This document shows, piece by piece, positions 17,957 through 28,675 of a stretch of 64,000 nucleotides of DNA (position 1 is its first letter; the number at the start of each line of letters is the position of its first letter). Origin of the DNA: Ancalomicrobiaceae bacterium S20 (GTDB lineage: Bacteria; Pseudomonadota; Alphaproteobacteria; Rhizobiales; Ancalomicrobiaceae); NCBI GenBank assembly GCA_040269895.1, contig CP158568.1, positions 558,001 to 622,000 of the forward strand. The letters are read 5' to 3'. The position numbers and the translations under genes are program-made. Under the pieces are notes generated by a model that was not told the origin of the DNA, made no database searches, and saw nothing but the letters and a program-made list of their open reading frames with translations.

Positions 17957-18338
17957 CGCCAGTCGGCCGGGCGGCCGCTCGGGGGAAACCCCGGGAGGAA
18001 AGTCCGGGCTCCATGGAGACACGGTGCCGGGTAACGCCCGGCGGGGGTGACCCCAGGGAAAGTGCCACAGAAAACGAACCGCCCCGGATGCGTCCGGGGT
18101 AAGGGTGAAAAGGTGGGGTAAGAGCCCACCGCGGGCCCGGCAACGGGAACGGCATGGCAAACCCCACCGGGAGCAAAACCGAATAGGGGCGGCGGGATGC
18201 GCGCAAGCGCATCGGATCGGTTTCCGGATCGGCCGCCCGGGTTGGTTGCGCGAGGCGTCCAGCAATGGGCGTCCCAGATGAATGGCCGCCGCGCGGGGAA
18301 ACCCGCCTTACAGAACCCGGCTTACAGGCCGACTGGCG
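17957..18338 (+). ncRNA. rnpB: RNase P RNA (M1 RNA, class A)
   Basis: The catalytic RNA of ribonuclease P, which trims tRNA 5' leaders. The ends are set by a perfect 12-bp P1 helix: CGCCAGTCGGCC at 17957-17968 pairs with GGCCGACTGGCG at 18327-18338. Inside are the universal blocks GAGGAAAGTCCGGGCTCC, CAGAAAACGAACCGCC, AAGGGTGAAAAGGTG, GGTAAGAGCCCACCG, and the closing ACAGAACCCGGCTTACAG. The length of about 382 nt is typical of bacterial class A. Similar open frames over this stretch are spurious. Confidence 0.97.
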
Positions 18339-18419
18339 AATACCCTCGGCGTCCTTGCTCCGGCCCGCGCGCATCTCGCGCCGCCGGTGGGGCGCCGGAT
18401 GGAACCGACCGAGGTCGTC

Positions 18420-18839
18420 ATGCCCATGCCGATGGAGCTCCAGCACGCCTCCGAGGACTTCGAGCGCTTCCTCGCCGATGCGCGCGACCGGGCGGATCTG
18501 GCGACCCGCAACCAGACCTACACGATGGTCGAGGCTGTGTTTCGCGTGTTCCGCCGACGGCTGGACCTCGCGGAGGCGATCCGCTTCGCGGGCGCGCTGC
18601 CGCCGATCCTCAGGGCGATCTTCGTCGCCGACTGGAACCCGGACGAGCCGCGCCGGCCGTTCGCCGATCGCGCGGCGCTGACGGCGGAGGTTCAGGCCGT
18701 GCGGGAGCACCACAATTTCGCGCCCGATACCGCGATCGCGGTCACGGCCCAGGCGCTTCGGGCTCATGCGGACGCCGCCGCTCTCGATCGCGTGCTCGCG
18801 ACATTGCCGGCGGAGGCGGCCGCCTTCTGGGCGGTTTGA
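18420..18839 (+). CDS. DUF2267 family protein
   Basis: A 139-residue protein of the DUF2267 (COG5502) type. It is acidic and helical, with paired segments about residues 10-75 and 80-139 (RNQTYTMVEAVFRVFRRRLD, LPPILRAIF). Function unknown. The ATG at 18420 has a GAGG ribosome site 5 bp upstream. An ATG at 18399 would add seven residues. It starts only 82 bp after rnpB and may be read from the same promoter. Confidence 0.7.
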   Translation: MPMPMELQHASEDFERFLADARDRADLATRNQTYTMVEAVFRVFRRRLDLAEAIRFAGALPPILRAIFVADWNPDEPRRPFADRAALTAEVQAVREHHNFAPDTAIAVTAQALRAHADAAALDRVLATLPAEAAAFWAV

Positions 18840-19249
18840 GCGGGTTCTGGCTCCGGCCCGGCCGCATCGCCAGCCGGCGAAACCGAATCTTCTCCTCGAA
18901 TCAACGCGGTCTTAACCCTAACCGGCCTTAACTGGTCGGAAGGCCGGGAAACCCCTGTCCGTATTACCGATTCGTTGACGCCCAGCTTAGCCCATGGTAT
19001 CCCAAATCATCCCATTCAGAGCGGGTGGCGAGCCGGGTCCGATCGCCGGCGACGGCGCGGTTCCGGTGTCGGGACTGCGGGTGCGCGACGCGTCGTTCGG
19101 TGCGGATGTCGCGGTTTTCGCCGGCGTTTCGGTGGGTGCGTGCGTTTCGATGCGTAAGGGGCTCAGCCGTTCGTCCGTGGGGGGCGAACGGCGGGCCACG
19201 TGGGGGCGAAGCGGGCTGCGCCGGACGGGCGCGGCGCCGTCGGCGAGGG
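18840..19249 (+). promoter_or_regulatory. Upstream region of the dcw cluster with candidate promoter
   Basis: 410 bp without a convincing gene. TTGACG at 18975-18980 with TATCCC 17 bp further is a possible sigma-70-type promoter. A GATTC (GANTC, CcrM methylation type) lies at 18970-18974. The 19177-19215 stretch carries the repeat described separately. All are pattern-based guesses. Confidence 0.35.
19177..19215 (+). promoter_or_regulatory. Candidate MraZ operator (repeated GTGGGGG)
   Basis: Two close copies of GTGGGGGCGAA start at 19177 and 19200, with two further CGGG cores at 19192 and 19212, 35-73 bp before the mraZ start. MraZ binds repeated TGGG-type boxes upstream of its own gene and represses the cluster. 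The spacing here (14, 9 and 11 bp) is less regular than the 10-bp period known from E. coli, so the assignment is tentative. Confidence 0.4.
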
Positions 19250-19711
19250 ATGATGGACCGGTTCCTGGGGCGGCATCAGAAGCGGATCGACGCGAAGGGA
19301 CGCGTCTCGATCCCTGCGCCGTTCCGCTCGGTGATCGCCCGCGACGGTTTCGACGGGCTCTTCTGCGTGCGTTCGCTGTTCCATCCGGCCGTCGAGGCGG
19401 GCGGCGCGGCGCTGATCGGCGAGATCGACAAGGCGCTCGCCCGGCACGACACGTTTTCTCCGGAACACCTCGCCCTCTCGACTGCGCTGATGGGGCAGGG
19501 CGATACGCTCGCCTTCGACGGCGAGGGGCGCATCGTCGTGCCGGACTGGCTGCGCGAGGCGACCGGGGCGACCGACGAGATCGTCTTCGTCGGGCAGGGC
19601 ATCAAGTTCCAGATCTGGGCACCGGACCGGTTCGCGGACTTCGAGCGCGAAGCGCGCGAGACGGCGGCGCGGCTGTTGTCGTCGCGCGCGGCGGCGGGAG
19701 GTGCGGCATGA
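19250..19711 (+). CDS. mraZ: Transcriptional regulator MraZ
   Basis: A 153-residue double AbrB/SpoVT-type DNA-binding protein, first gene of the dcw cluster and usually its repressor. The two swapped-hairpin repeats are visible: [12 protein letters not shown] near residues 15-26 and [16 protein letters not shown] near 87-102. Two ATG codons in tandem open the frame at 19250 and 19253 after GAGGG. The stop overlaps the rsmH start (ATGA), so the two are coupled. Confidence 0.93.
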   Translation: MMDRFLGRHQKRIDAKGRVSIPAPFRSVIARDGFDGLFCVRSLFHPAVEAGGAALIGEIDKALARHDTFSPEHLALSTALMGQGDTLAFDGEGRIVVPDWLREATGATDEIVFVGQGIKFQIWAPDRFADFEREARETAARLLSSRAAAGGAA

Positions 19712-20715
19712 CGGCCGAGACCGCATCCGCGCCGCACATTCCGGTCCTGCTGCGCGAGGTCGTCGCCGCGCTCGCACCGAAATCCGGCGAGACCATCGTC
19801 GACGGCACCTTCGGCGCCGGCGGCTACACGCGCGCCATGCTCGATCAGGGCGCTTTCGTCGTGGCGATCGACCGCGATCCGACCGCGATCGAAGCGGGGC
19901 AGGCGCTGGTCGACGCTTCGGGCGGGCGCCTGAGGCTCGTGCATGGCCGGTTCGGCGCGCTCGCCGAGCATCTCGACGATCTCGGCATCGCGGTGGTCGA
20001 CGGCGTCGTGCTCGATATCGGCGTCTCCTCGATGCAGCTCGACCGCGCCGAGCGCGGCTTCTCGTTCCGCAACGACGGCCCGCTCGACATGCGCATGTCG
20101 GCCGACGGGCCGAGCGCGGCCGACATCGTCAACACGGCGTCGGAGAACGAACTCGCGCGCATCCTGTGGGTCTATGGCGAGGAGCGCCATTCCGGCCGGA
20201 TCGCGCGCGCCATCGTCGACGATCGCAAGCTTCAACCCTTCACAAGCACGCGTCAGCTCGCGGGGCTGCTCGAACGGCTGTCCGGCCGCGGCCGCGACGA
20301 CATCCATCCGGCGACGCGGACGTTCCAGGCGCTGCGCATCGCGGTCAACGGCGAGCTCGACGAACTGGTCGAGGCGCTCGGCGCGGCCGAGCGCGTGTTG
20401 CGGCCCGGCGGCCGGCTGGTGGTGGTGACCTTCCATTCGCTCGAGGACCGGATCGTCAAGCGCTTCTTCGCCGAGCGGTCGAGCCGCGGCGGTGGTGGTT
20501 CGCGCCATGCGCCGATCGAGCGCGCCGAGGCGCCGACCTTTACGCTCGTCGCCAAGGGCGCGGTCGAGGCGGCCGAGGACGAGATCGCGGCCAACCCGCG
20601 TTCGCGCTCGGCGAAGCTGCGCGCCGGCATCCGCACCGAGGCTCCGGCGCGCGCGCTCGACGCGGCCGCGCTCGGACTGCCGGATCCGAAGCCGCGCAAG
20701 GCGGGGAGGCGCTGA
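19708..20715 (+). CDS. rsmH: 16S rRNA m4C1402 methyltransferase RsmH
   Basis: A 335-residue SAM-dependent methyltransferase (MraW) that methylates N4 of C1402 in 16S rRNA. Visible are [10 protein letters not shown] at the start, the SAM loop [43 protein letters not shown] and [13 protein letters not shown]. The length is normal. It is translationally coupled to mraZ and ends 1 bp before the ftsL start codon. Confidence 0.95.
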   Translation: MTAETASAPHIPVLLREVVAALAPKSGETIVDGTFGAGGYTRAMLDQGAFVVAIDRDPTAIEAGQALVDASGGRLRLVHGRFGALAEHLDDLGIAVVDGVVLDIGVSSMQLDRAERGFSFRNDGPLDMRMSADGPSAADIVNTASENELARILWVYGEERHSGRIARAIVDDRKLQPFTSTRQLAGLLERLSGRGRDDIHPATRTFQALRIAVNGELDELVEALGAAERVLRPGGRLVVVTFHSLEDRIVKRFFAERSSRGGGGSRHAPIERAEAPTFTLVAKGAVEAAEDEIAANPRSRSAKLRAGIRTEAPARALDAAALGLPDPKPRKAGRR

Positions 20716-20716
20716 C

Positions 20717-21262
20717 ATGCTGCGCACCCTCAATATCGCGCTCATCGCCCTGATGCTCGGCGGCGCCGGCGTCGTCTACCAGCTCAAGTACGAGGCGGAG
20801 CGGGCGGCCAACAAGGTCTCCAAGGTCAGCCGCAAGATCGAGCAGGAGCGCGACGCGATCGCGACGCTGAAGGCCGAATGGAGCTTGCTCAACCAGCCGA
20901 AGCGCCTGCAGGAGCTGGTCGAACGCTATCGCTCCTACCTGGAGCTCGATCCGCTCGATCCGATGCAGATCGGCGCGATCGACGAGATTCCGTTCCGGCC
21001 GCAGCCCGCGGCGGACAGGGGTCTCGCGCCGACCGGTCCGCAGCCGGTCACGCCGCTGCCGAACGGGCCGCGGAACGCGCAGGCGTCGATGAAGCTCAAT
21101 GCCGGTGCTGCCAAGAGTATCGAACATACCGGCTCGATCCCGCCGAAGAGCGGGCCGAAGGCGACCGACCGGGCGCCGACCGCGCCGAAGGTCGGCGATC
21201 CGACCAAGGCTCAGGGCGTCGACCCGCGGCCGAACGACCCGCTCCTGAAGATCCTCCATTGA
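20717..21262 (+). CDS. ftsL: Cell division protein FtsL with extended C-terminus
   Basis: A 181-residue bitopic septum protein: short cytoplasmic N-terminus, one membrane helix (residues 5-23), then a periplasmic coiled coil (about 24-75, KYEAERAANKVSKVSRKIEQ) ending in LLNQPKRLQELV. FtsL forms a complex with FtsB and FtsQ and activates FtsWI. After residue 90 a Pro/Lys-rich tail of roughly 90 residues follows, longer than in gammaproteobacteria. Its place between rsmH and ftsI confirms the identity. Positions are close to those of both neighbours, so it belongs to one transcript. Confidence 0.87.
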   Translation: MLRTLNIALIALMLGGAGVVYQLKYEAERAANKVSKVSRKIEQERDAIATLKAEWSLLNQPKRLQELVERYRSYLELDPLDPMQIGAIDEIPFRPQPAADRGLAPTGPQPVTPLPNGPRNAQASMKLNAGAAKSIEHTGSIPPKSGPKATDRAPTAPKVGDPTKAQGVDPRPNDPLLKILH

Positions 21263-21276
21263 AGAGAAGCCGAGCG

Positions 21277-22980
21277 ATGCTGGCGGACCGCATGCCCAAC
21301 GACCGAACCGAGAGCGCCCGCCAGCCGGCGCGCCGCGGCGCCTTGGGACGCAACCGCATCCTGATCGCCGCCGCCGGCTTCGGCGTGCTCTATGCGGCGA
21401 TCGCGTTCAAGCTCGCCTATCTCGGCCTCGCCAGCGACGACCATTCCGCGGCGCTGGAATCGGCCAAGTCGCAGGTCTCGACCGCGCGGCCGGACCTCGT
21501 CGACCGCAACGGCGAGGTGCTGGCGACCGACATCCGCTCGTCTTCGGTCTTCGCCGAGCCGCGCAACGTACTCGATGCCGACGAGGCCTTCGACGCGCTG
21601 ACCTCGGTGCTGCCGGAGCTGCGCAACGACACGACCATCCGCAAGAAGCTCGCCAGCAAGTCGGGCTTCATGTGGGTGAAGCGCGACATCACCCCGCAGC
21701 AGCGGACCAAGATCTTCCGGCTCGGCATTCCGGGCATCGGCTTCATCGACGAGAACCGCCGCTTCTATCCGGGCGGCGGCATGGCCGGGCATGTGCTCGG
21801 CTCGGTCAATGTCGACAACCAGGGCATCTCGGGGATCGAGAAATACATCGACCAGGACATGGGGCTTGGCGAGCTGCAGAAGCTCGGCCTCGCCACCAAC
21901 CGCAGCCTGGAGCCGCGACACCTGTCGCTCGACCTGCGCGTCCAGCACGTGGTGCGCGACGAGATCACCGACGCCAAGGAGAAGTACCGCGCGGTCGCGG
22001 CGGTCGGCATCGTGCTCAACGCGCGCACCGGCGAAGTGGTCGCCATGTCGTCGGTACCGGAGGTCGATCCGAACAAGCCGGAACAGGCGCTGCAGAAGGA
22101 CCGCATGAACCGCGCGACCGCCGGCGTCTACGAGATGGGCTCGGTGTTCAAGACCTTCAATTCGGCGATGGCGCTCGATTCCGGCAAGGTGCGGCTCGGC
22201 GAGATCTTCGATATCACACCGCTGCATTTCGGCTCGCGCAAGATCGGCGAATTCCACTCGAAGGGCCGGCCGCTCAACGTCACCGAAATCTTCCAGTATT
22301 CGTCGAACAACGGTTCGGCGCGCATGGCGCTCAAGGCCGGGCCGGAGGCGCAATACGCGTTCTTCGATCGGGTGAACTTCCACAAGAAGCTGGAGACCGA
22401 ACTGCCCGAGGTCGCGCTGCCGCTCTGGCCGAAGCGCATCTCGGAAGTGTCGACCGCGACCATGTCGTTCGGCCACGGCATCTCGGTGTCGCCGATGCAC
22501 ACGGCGATCGCGGCCTGCGCGATGGTCAACGGCGGCTACTTCGTCAATCCGACCTTCTTCCCGCGCACGGAGGAAGAAGCCCGCCGCCTCGGCCGGCGTG
22601 TGATCAGCCAGGATACCAGCGACAAGATGCGCTATCTCCTGCGCGCCAACGCCGATCCGAACGGTCCCGGCTCCGGCAAGCGCGCCGACGTGCCGGGCTA
22701 CCGCGTCGGCGGCAAGACCGGCACGGCCGAGAAAATCGAGAACGGCCACTACAACTCCGGCAAGCGCTTCAACTCCTTCCTTGCCGCCTTCCCGATCGAC
22801 GCGCCGCAATATGTCGTGCTGGTCGTGCTCGACGAGCCGAAGGCCGAGAAGGAAGTCGGTGCCGCGACTGCCGGTCTCAACGCCGCGCCGGCCGCCGGCA
22901 ACATCATCCGCCGCATTGCGCCGATGCTCGGCGTGATGCCGAAATACGACGTCGCCGCGCCGACGATGGCGTCGAACTGA
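21277..22980 (+). CDS. ftsI: Peptidoglycan D,D-transpeptidase FtsI (PBP3)
   Basis: A 567-residue septal class B penicillin-binding protein that crosslinks peptidoglycan with FtsW. One membrane helix lies at about residues 27-49. A pedestal domain begins at RPDLVDRNGEVLATD. The transpeptidase domain has the active-site SVFK (Ser about 289, Lys about 292), the SSNN (SxN) motif and GGKTGTAE (KTG). The ATG at 21277 follows GAAGAGAAG and lies 14 bp after ftsL. The frame is intact. Confidence 0.95.
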   Translation: MLADRMPNDRTESARQPARRGALGRNRILIAAAGFGVLYAAIAFKLAYLGLASDDHSAALESAKSQVSTARPDLVDRNGEVLATDIRSSSVFAEPRNVLDADEAFDALTSVLPELRNDTTIRKKLASKSGFMWVKRDITPQQRTKIFRLGIPGIGFIDENRRFYPGGGMAGHVLGSVNVDNQGISGIEKYIDQDMGLGELQKLGLATNRSLEPRHLSLDLRVQHVVRDEITDAKEKYRAVAAVGIVLNARTGEVVAMSSVPEVDPNKPEQALQKDRMNRATAGVYEMGSVFKTFNSAMALDSGKVRLGEIFDITPLHFGSRKIGEFHSKGRPLNVTEIFQYSSNNGSARMALKAGPEAQYAFFDRVNFHKKLETELPEVALPLWPKRISEVSTATMSFGHGISVSPMHTAIAACAMVNGGYFVNPTFFPRTEEEARRLGRRVISQDTSDKMRYLLRANADPNGPGSGKRADVPGYRVGGKTGTAEKIENGHYNSGKRFNSFLAAFPIDAPQYVVLVVLDEPKAEKEVGAATAGLNAAPAAGNIIRRIAPMLGVMPKYDVAAPTMASN

Positions 22981-23077
22981 GCGGGCTTCCCGCCGGCTCG
23001 GTTCGTCTCGCCGTGGCATTCACGCCCAGAAGGGGGCCGGACCGCGCGTCCGGTCTGAGATCGAGAACAGGACGTTC

Positions 23078-24549
23078 ATGAGGCTCTCCGCCCTCGCACG
23101 ATCGATCGACGCCGTGCCGCCCTCGGCCGATCCGGAGGTGACCGCCGTCACCGCGGACAGCCGTAAGGTCGCCGCCGGCGCGGTCTTCGTCGCGCTCGCC
23201 GGCACCAAGGCCGACGGGGCGCGTTTCGTCGCCGATGCGGTGGCGAAGGGGCGGTCGCGGTGGTGGCCGGCGAGGCCGCGGCGATTGGCGAAGTGTCGGT
23301 CCCGGTCGTCCGGGTCGCCGAGCCGCGCCGGGCGCTGGCGCTGCTCGCGGCCGCGCTGTTTCCCGCCCAGCCGGCGACGATCGCCGCCGTCACCGGCACA
23401 AGCGGCAAGACCTCGGTCGCCGCCTTCACGCGCCAGATCTTCGCCTTCGCGGGTTTTCGCGCCGCCTCGATCGGCACGGTCGGCATCGTCAGCCCGAAGG
23501 GCGAGACCTATGGCAGCCTGACCACGCCCGATCCGGTCGATCTGCATCGGTGGCTGTCGGATCTGGCGACCGAGGAACAGGTGAGCCATGTCGCGCTGGA
23601 AGCGTCGTCGCACGGGCTCGACCAGCACCGGCTCGACGGTGTCCGCCTGTCGGCGGCGGCGTTCACCAACCTGTCGCGCGATCACCTCGATTATCATCCG
23701 ACCGTCGAGGATTACTTCAGCGCCAAGATGCGGCTGTTCACCGATCTTCTGCCCAAGGGCCGCGCGGCGGTGATCGACGCCGACACGCCGTGGGGCGAGC
23801 GCGCGATCGCGGTCGCGCGCGGTGCCGGGCACCCGGTCCTCGCCGTCGGCCGCGCCGGCGATGCGGTGCGGCTGGTCTCGGTCGAGCCGGAGGCGACCGC
23901 GCAGCGTCTGGTGATCGCGACGACAGTGGGCGAGATCGCCGTTCGGCTGCCGCTGCTCGGCACGTTCCAGGTCTCCAATGCGCTGGTCGCGGCGGGGCTT
24001 GCAATCGGCTGCGGCGTCGATCCGAAGGCCGCGCTCGCCGCGCTCGAGACGCTCGAAGGCGCGCCGGGGCGGCTCGATCTGGTCGGTACCACGGCCGAGG
24101 GAGCGCCGGCCTTCGTCGACTACGCGCACAAGCCCGACGCGCTCGAAAAGGCGATCGAGGCCTTGCGACCCTATACGCGTGGCCGGCTCGTCGTCGTGTT
24201 CGGCTGCGGCGGCGATCGCGATCCCGGCAAGCGGCCCATCATGGGCGAGATCGCGACGCGGCTCGCCGATATCGCGATCGTGACCGACGACAACCCGCGC
24301 AGCGAGGATGCCGCCGCGATCCGCCGCCAGATCATGGCCGCGGCGCCCGGCGCGATCGAGATCGGCGACCGCGCGGCGGCGATCCGCGCGGGCGTCGACC
24401 GACTCGGGCCCGGCGATGTCCTGCTCGTCGCCGGCAAGGGTCATGAAACCGGCCAGATCGTCGGCCAGACCGTGCTTCCCTTTTCCGATCACGAGGCCGT
24501 GAGAGCCGCGCTCGCCGCGCGCGCCGGCACCACGGAGACCCACCCATGA
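23078..24549 (+). CDS. murE: UDP-MurNAc-tripeptide ligase MurE (meso-DAP adding), apparent frameshift
   Basis: Adds meso-diaminopimelate to UDP-MurNAc-L-Ala-D-Glu in the cytoplasm. The N-terminal part ([19 protein letters not shown], about residues 25-43) is in the frame starting at 23078. From about 23255 on, the protein continues in another frame with the ATP loop [18 protein letters not shown] and DDNPRSED. The DNPR motif marks the DAP-specific type. One extra G in the GGGG run at 23248-23251 restores [14 protein letters not shown] and a 490-residue enzyme of normal length. As murE is essential, a base-calling error is likelier than a true mutation. The stop overlaps the murF start. Confidence 0.88.
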
Positions 24550-25982
24550 CTGGCCTGCCGCTCTGGACCCTCACCGATTTCGTCGCCGCCTGCGAGGGCT
24601 GGACCGTCGGCGCGGTGCCGGACCGTATCGACGGCATCTCGATCGACAGCCGCAGCCTCGGTGCGGGCGACGCGTTCTTCGCCATCCAGGGCGAGGCCCG
24701 CGACGGACACGAGTTCGTCGCCGCCGCGCTCGGCAACGGCGCCGCGCTGGCGGTCGTGTCGGAGGAGAAGTTCCCCGGCTGTCCCGTCGACGGCCGCTAT
24801 GTCGTGGTCGACGACGTGTTCGATGCGTTGCGCCGGCTCGCCCGTGCGGCCCGGGCGCGCAGCCGGGCGCGGATCGTTGCGGTGACCGGGTCGGTCGGCA
24901 AGACCTCGACCAAGGAGGCCTTGCGGGTCGCGCTGTCGACCTCCGGCAAGGTGCATGCCTCGGTCGCCTCCTACAACAATCACTGGGGCGTGCCGCTGAC
25001 GCTGGCGCGCATGCCGGCCGATGCCGACTTCGGCGTGTTCGAGATCGGCATGAACCACGCCGGCGAGATCCGGCCGCTGACCAAGATGGTCAGGCCGCAT
25101 GTGGCGATCGTCACCAAGGTCGCTCCGGTGCATCTGGAGCATTTCGACAGTGTCGAGTCGATCGCGCGCGCCAAGGCCGAAATCTTCGAAGGGCTGGAGC
25201 CCGGCGGCGCGGCGATCATCAACGGCGACATCCCCTACACGCCGATCCTGACCGCGGCCGCCTACCGGACCGGCGCCGGACGGATCATCCGCTTCGGCGA
25301 AGGCGCGGACAACGAGGTTCGGCTCCAGGCGGTGTCGCTGCATCCGGACTGCTCGACCGCGCGGGCAACCGTGCTCGGCCATCCGGTGACGTTCAAGGTC
25401 GGCGCGCCCGGCCGGCATGTCGTGCTCAACTCGCTTGCGGTGCTGGCCGCCGTCGACCTGCTCGGCGGCGATCTCGCTCGCGCGGCGATGGCGCTCGGCG
25501 AGGTCGCGGCACCGAAGGGACGCGGCGCCCGCCATACGCTGCACCTGCCGCACGGCGAGGCGACGCTGATCGACGAGAGCTACAACGCCAACCCGGCCTC
25601 GATGCGCGCGGCGATCGCGGTGCTCGGCCAGTCGGCGGTCGGGTTCCGCGGCCGGCGCATCGCCGTGCTCGGCGACATGCTCGAACTCGGCGACAAGGGC
25701 GAGGAACTGCACGCCGACCTCGCCGGCCCGCTGACCGCGGCCGGCATCGACCGGATCTATCTCGCCGGTCCGCTCATGCACGCGCTGTGGGTCGAGCTGC
25801 CCTGCGACCGGCAGGGCGCCTGGGCGCCGACGGCCAAGGATCTGGAGGCGACGCTGATCGCCTCGATCCAGCCGGGCGACGCGGTGATGGTCAAGGGCTC
25901 GAACGGCAGCCGCATGGGCTCGCTGGTCGAGGCGCTGAAAGCACGGTTCGCCTCGACGGTGGCCGTCACGGAAGATCTTTGA
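24546..25982 (+). CDS. murF: UDP-MurNAc-tripeptide:D-Ala-D-Ala ligase MurF
   Basis: A 478-residue Mur ligase that adds D-Ala-D-Ala to complete the UDP-MurNAc-pentapeptide. Visible are [17 protein letters not shown] (substrate domain), the P-loop [13 protein letters not shown] (about residues 116-128), [12 protein letters not shown], the [11 protein letters not shown] block and the C-terminal [11 protein letters not shown]. Start ATG overlaps the murE stop by 4 bp (ATGA), which indicates translational coupling. Confidence 0.95.
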   Translation: MTGLPLWTLTDFVAACEGWTVGAVPDRIDGISIDSRSLGAGDAFFAIQGEARDGHEFVAAALGNGAALAVVSEEKFPGCPVDGRYVVVDDVFDALRRLARAARARSRARIVAVTGSVGKTSTKEALRVALSTSGKVHASVASYNNHWGVPLTLARMPADADFGVFEIGMNHAGEIRPLTKMVRPHVAIVTKVAPVHLEHFDSVESIARAKAEIFEGLEPGGAAIINGDIPYTPILTAAAYRTGAGRIIRFGEGADNEVRLQAVSLHPDCSTARATVLGHPVTFKVGAPGRHVVLNSLAVLAAVDLLGGDLARAAMALGEVAAPKGRGARHTLHLPHGEATLIDESYNANPASMRAAIAVLGQSAVGFRGRRIAVLGDMLELGDKGEELHADLAGPLTAAGIDRIYLAGPLMHALWVELPCDRQGAWAPTAKDLEATLIASIQPGDAVMVKGSNGSRMGSLVEALKARFASTVAVTEDL

Positions 25983-26153
25983 GGATCACGGTCGCTTCCG
26001 GCGGGCGAATGCCGCAGCGGAGGCTTCAACCGGTCCTTGCTTTGGAGTAGAGCGTCGCGCCGGCGCGCAAGCGCAGGTGAGGCGGGTTCAGTCGAAAACG
26101 CGGGCAGAACGTGCCGGGTCTCGTGGTGGGCCCGTCCGTTCCGGGGATCTCAG

Positions 26154-27248
26154 ATGCTCTATCTCTTGGGCGAACTGGCCGACAAGGTCGTGACCCTGAA
26201 CTTCTTCCGGATCTTCCGGTACATCACGTTCCGCACCGGCGGCGCGGTGCTGACGGCGCTCGCCTTCGTGTTCCTGTTCGGTCCGGCGATCATCAACACG
26301 CTGAGGGTCAAGCAGGGCAAAGGCCAGCCGATCCGCGAGGACGGCCCGGCGACGCACCTTCTGACCAAGAAGGGCACGCCGACCATGGGCGGACTGATGA
26401 TCCTGTCCGGGCTCATCGTCTCGACACTGCTGTGGGCGAACCTGACCAACCCCTACGTCTGGACCGTGCTCTTGGTCACGCTCGGCTTCGGCGCGATCGG
26501 CTTCTACGACGACTATTTGAAGGTCACCAAGCAGTCGCATCGCGGCTTCTCGGGCAAGCAGCGGCTGGCGCTCGAGTTCCTGGTCGCCGGCGTCGCGGTC
26601 TGGGCCATGGTTCATGTCGGCCGCGCGCCGTTCTCGACCTCGGTGGCGTTTCCGTTCTTCAAGGACCTGCTGCTCAATCTCGGCTGGTTCTTCATCATCT
26701 TCGGCGCCGTCGTCGTGGTCGGTGCCGGCAATGCGGTCAACCTGACTGACGGGCTCGATGGGCTGGCGATCGTGCCGGTGATGATCGCGTCGGGCACCTT
26801 CGGCCTGATCGCCTATCTCTCCGGCAACGCGGTCTTCGCCGAATATCTGATCATCAACCACGTGCCGGGCACCGGCGAACTCGCGGTCATCCTTGGCGCG
26901 GTGATCGGTGCGGGGCTCGGCTTCCTGTGGTTCAACGCGCCGCCGGCGGCGATCTTCATGGGCGATACCGGGTCGCTCGCGCTCGGCGGCCTGCTCGGCA
27001 CGGTCGCGGTCGCGACCAAGCACGAAATGGTGCTAGCCATCGTCGGCGGCCTGTTCGTGCTCGAGGCCGCCTCGGTGATCATCCAGGTCGCGAGCTTCAA
27101 GCTGACCGGCAAGCGCGTGTTCAAGATGGCGCCGATCCATCACCATTTCGAACAGCTCGGCTGGAAGGAGCCGCAGGTGGTGATCCGGTTCTGGATCATC
27201 TCCGTCGTGCTCGCCCTCCTCGGCCTCGCCACGCTGAAGCTGAGGTGA
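26154..27248 (+). CDS. mraY: Phospho-MurNAc-pentapeptide transferase MraY
   Basis: A 364-residue integral membrane enzyme that makes lipid I from UDP-MurNAc-pentapeptide and undecaprenyl phosphate. About ten hydrophobic helices are visible. Diagnostic loops are [19 protein letters not shown] (aspartate pair), [13 protein letters not shown] and [14 protein letters not shown]. The ATG at 26154 matches the family start (MLYLLGEL); it follows a 171-bp gap after murF that holds no gene. Confidence 0.96.
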   Translation: MLYLLGELADKVVTLNFFRIFRYITFRTGGAVLTALAFVFLFGPAIINTLRVKQGKGQPIREDGPATHLLTKKGTPTMGGLMILSGLIVSTLLWANLTNPYVWTVLLVTLGFGAIGFYDDYLKVTKQSHRGFSGKQRLALEFLVAGVAVWAMVHVGRAPFSTSVAFPFFKDLLLNLGWFFIIFGAVVVVGAGNAVNLTDGLDGLAIVPVMIASGTFGLIAYLSGNAVFAEYLIINHVPGTGELAVILGAVIGAGLGFLWFNAPPAAIFMGDTGSLALGGLLGTVAVATKHEMVLAIVGGLFVLEAASVIIQVASFKLTGKRVFKMAPIHHHFEQLGWKEPQVVIRFWIISVVLALLGLATLKLR

Positions 27249-27252
27249 GCCG

Positions 27253-28653
27253 ATGATCCCGGTCGAGAGTTTTCGCGGCAGGCGCGTGGCGGTGTTCGGG
27301 CTCGGCGGCTCGGGCCTTGCGACGGCCGAGGCGCTGATCGCCGGCGGCGCGGACGTCGTCGCCTGGGACGACGGCGAGGCCGCGCGCGCGGTGGCGGCCA
27401 AGCGCGGCATCCCGGTCGAGCATCTGGAGGGCATCGGCTGGGCGTCGCTCGCCGCGCTCGTGCTGGCGCCGGGCGTGCCTCTCACCCATCCGAAGCCGCA
27501 CTGGACGGTCGCGCTCGCGGCCGAACACGGCGTCAAGGTGATCGGCGACATCGAACTGTTCGCGATCGAGCGCCGGGCGGTCTGCCCGTCGGCGCCGTTC
27601 GTCGCCATCACCGGCACCAACGGCAAGTCGACCACCACGGCGCTGATCGTGCATCTGTTGCGCCACGCGGGCCGCGACGTCGAGATCGGCGGCAACATCG
27701 GCCCGGCCGTGCTCGGCCTGAAGCCGCTGCAGCCGGGCCGGCATTACGTGATCGAGTGCTCATCGTTCCAGATCGATCTCGCTCCGAGCCTCGATCCGAC
27801 CGTCGGCATCCATCTGAACCTGTCGGAAGATCATCTCGACAGGCACGGCACGATGGCCAATTACGCCGCGATCAAGGAGCGGCTGGTCGCGGCGGCCGAG
27901 ACGGCGGTGGTCGGCGTCGACGACAGCCTGTCGGCCGCGATCGCCGACCGGATCGAGCAGCGCGGGGGCAGGGTCGTCCGGGTTTCGAACCGGCGGCCAC
28001 TTGCGGCGGGCGTCTATTTCGATCACGGCCATCTGGTCGAGGCCTCGACCGGGTCGGCGACGGTGGTCGGCGATCTCGGCGGCATCGGCTCGCTGCGCGG
28101 TGCACACAACGGCCAGAACGCCGCCGCAGCGGTCGCTGCCGTGCGCGCGCTCGGCGTCGACGTGCGCACGATCATGGCCGGGTTGAGGACCTTTCCCGGC
28201 CTTGCGCATCGCATGGAGCAGGTCGGCCGGCTGAACCACGTGCTGTTCGTGAACGATTCGAAGGCGACCAACGCGGATTCGACCGCGCAGGCGTTGGCGA
28301 GCTTCGAGCGGATCTACTGGATCGCCGGCGGCAAGCCGAAGTCCGGCGGCATCACCACGCTCGAGCGGTTCTTCCCGAAGGTCGCCAAGGCCTATCTCGT
28401 CGGCGCCGCGACGGAGGAATTCGCCGCGACACTCGAGGGGGAGGTGCCCTTCGAGCGCTCCGGCACGATCGCGACGGCGCTCGAGGACGCGACGCGCGAT
28501 GCGCAGGCGGATGATGCGGCCGAGCCGGTGGTGCTCCTGTCGCCGGCCTGCGCCTCCTACGACCAGTTCAAGAACTTCGAAGTCCGCGGCGACCATTTCC
28601 GCGACCTCGTCCGGGCGATCCCGGGCGTGGCGCCGGTCGGGCCGGGGGCGTGA
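27253..28653 (+). CDS. murD: UDP-MurNAc-L-alanine:D-glutamate ligase MurD
   Basis: A 466-residue cytoplasmic Mur ligase that adds D-glutamate. It has the N-terminal nucleotide-type fold ([17 protein letters not shown]), the P-loop [13 protein letters not shown] (about residues 119-131), [12 protein letters not shown] and [13 protein letters not shown], and ends in [18 protein letters not shown]. Normal length. It begins 4 bp after mraY. Confidence 0.95.
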   Translation: MIPVESFRGRRVAVFGLGGSGLATAEALIAGGADVVAWDDGEAARAVAAKRGIPVEHLEGIGWASLAALVLAPGVPLTHPKPHWTVALAAEHGVKVIGDIELFAIERRAVCPSAPFVAITGTNGKSTTTALIVHLLRHAGRDVEIGGNIGPAVLGLKPLQPGRHYVIECSSFQIDLAPSLDPTVGIHLNLSEDHLDRHGTMANYAAIKERLVAAAETAVVGVDDSLSAAIADRIEQRGGRVVRVSNRRPLAAGVYFDHGHLVEASTGSATVVGDLGGIGSLRGAHNGQNAAAAVAAVRALGVDVRTIMAGLRTFPGLAHRMEQVGRLNHVLFVNDSKATNADSTAQALASFERIYWIAGGKPKSGGITTLERFFPKVAKAYLVGAATEEFAATLEGEVPFERSGTIATALEDATRDAQADDAAEPVVLLSPACASYDQFKNFEVRGDHFRDLVRAIPGVAPVGPGA

Positions 28654-28675
28654 GGCGGAGAGGGGACCAGCGGCC

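Noticed and set aside
17626-18129. Long frame over rnpB extending the PhnA-like protein
   Set aside because: The region is RNase P RNA on the opposite strand; the small PhnA domain alone has a family-like start at 17838.
18912-18932. CtrA binding site upstream of mraZ (TTAACCCTAACCGGCCTTAAC)
   Set aside because: The half-sites are not spaced by seven bases as the TTAA-N7-TTAA consensus requires; the closest pairing has six and an imperfect left half.
23240-23262. Programmed frameshift in murE
   Set aside because: No slippery heptamer and no downstream pseudoknot is apparent; similar breaks in unrelated genes at four-base runs make sequence error the simpler explanation.
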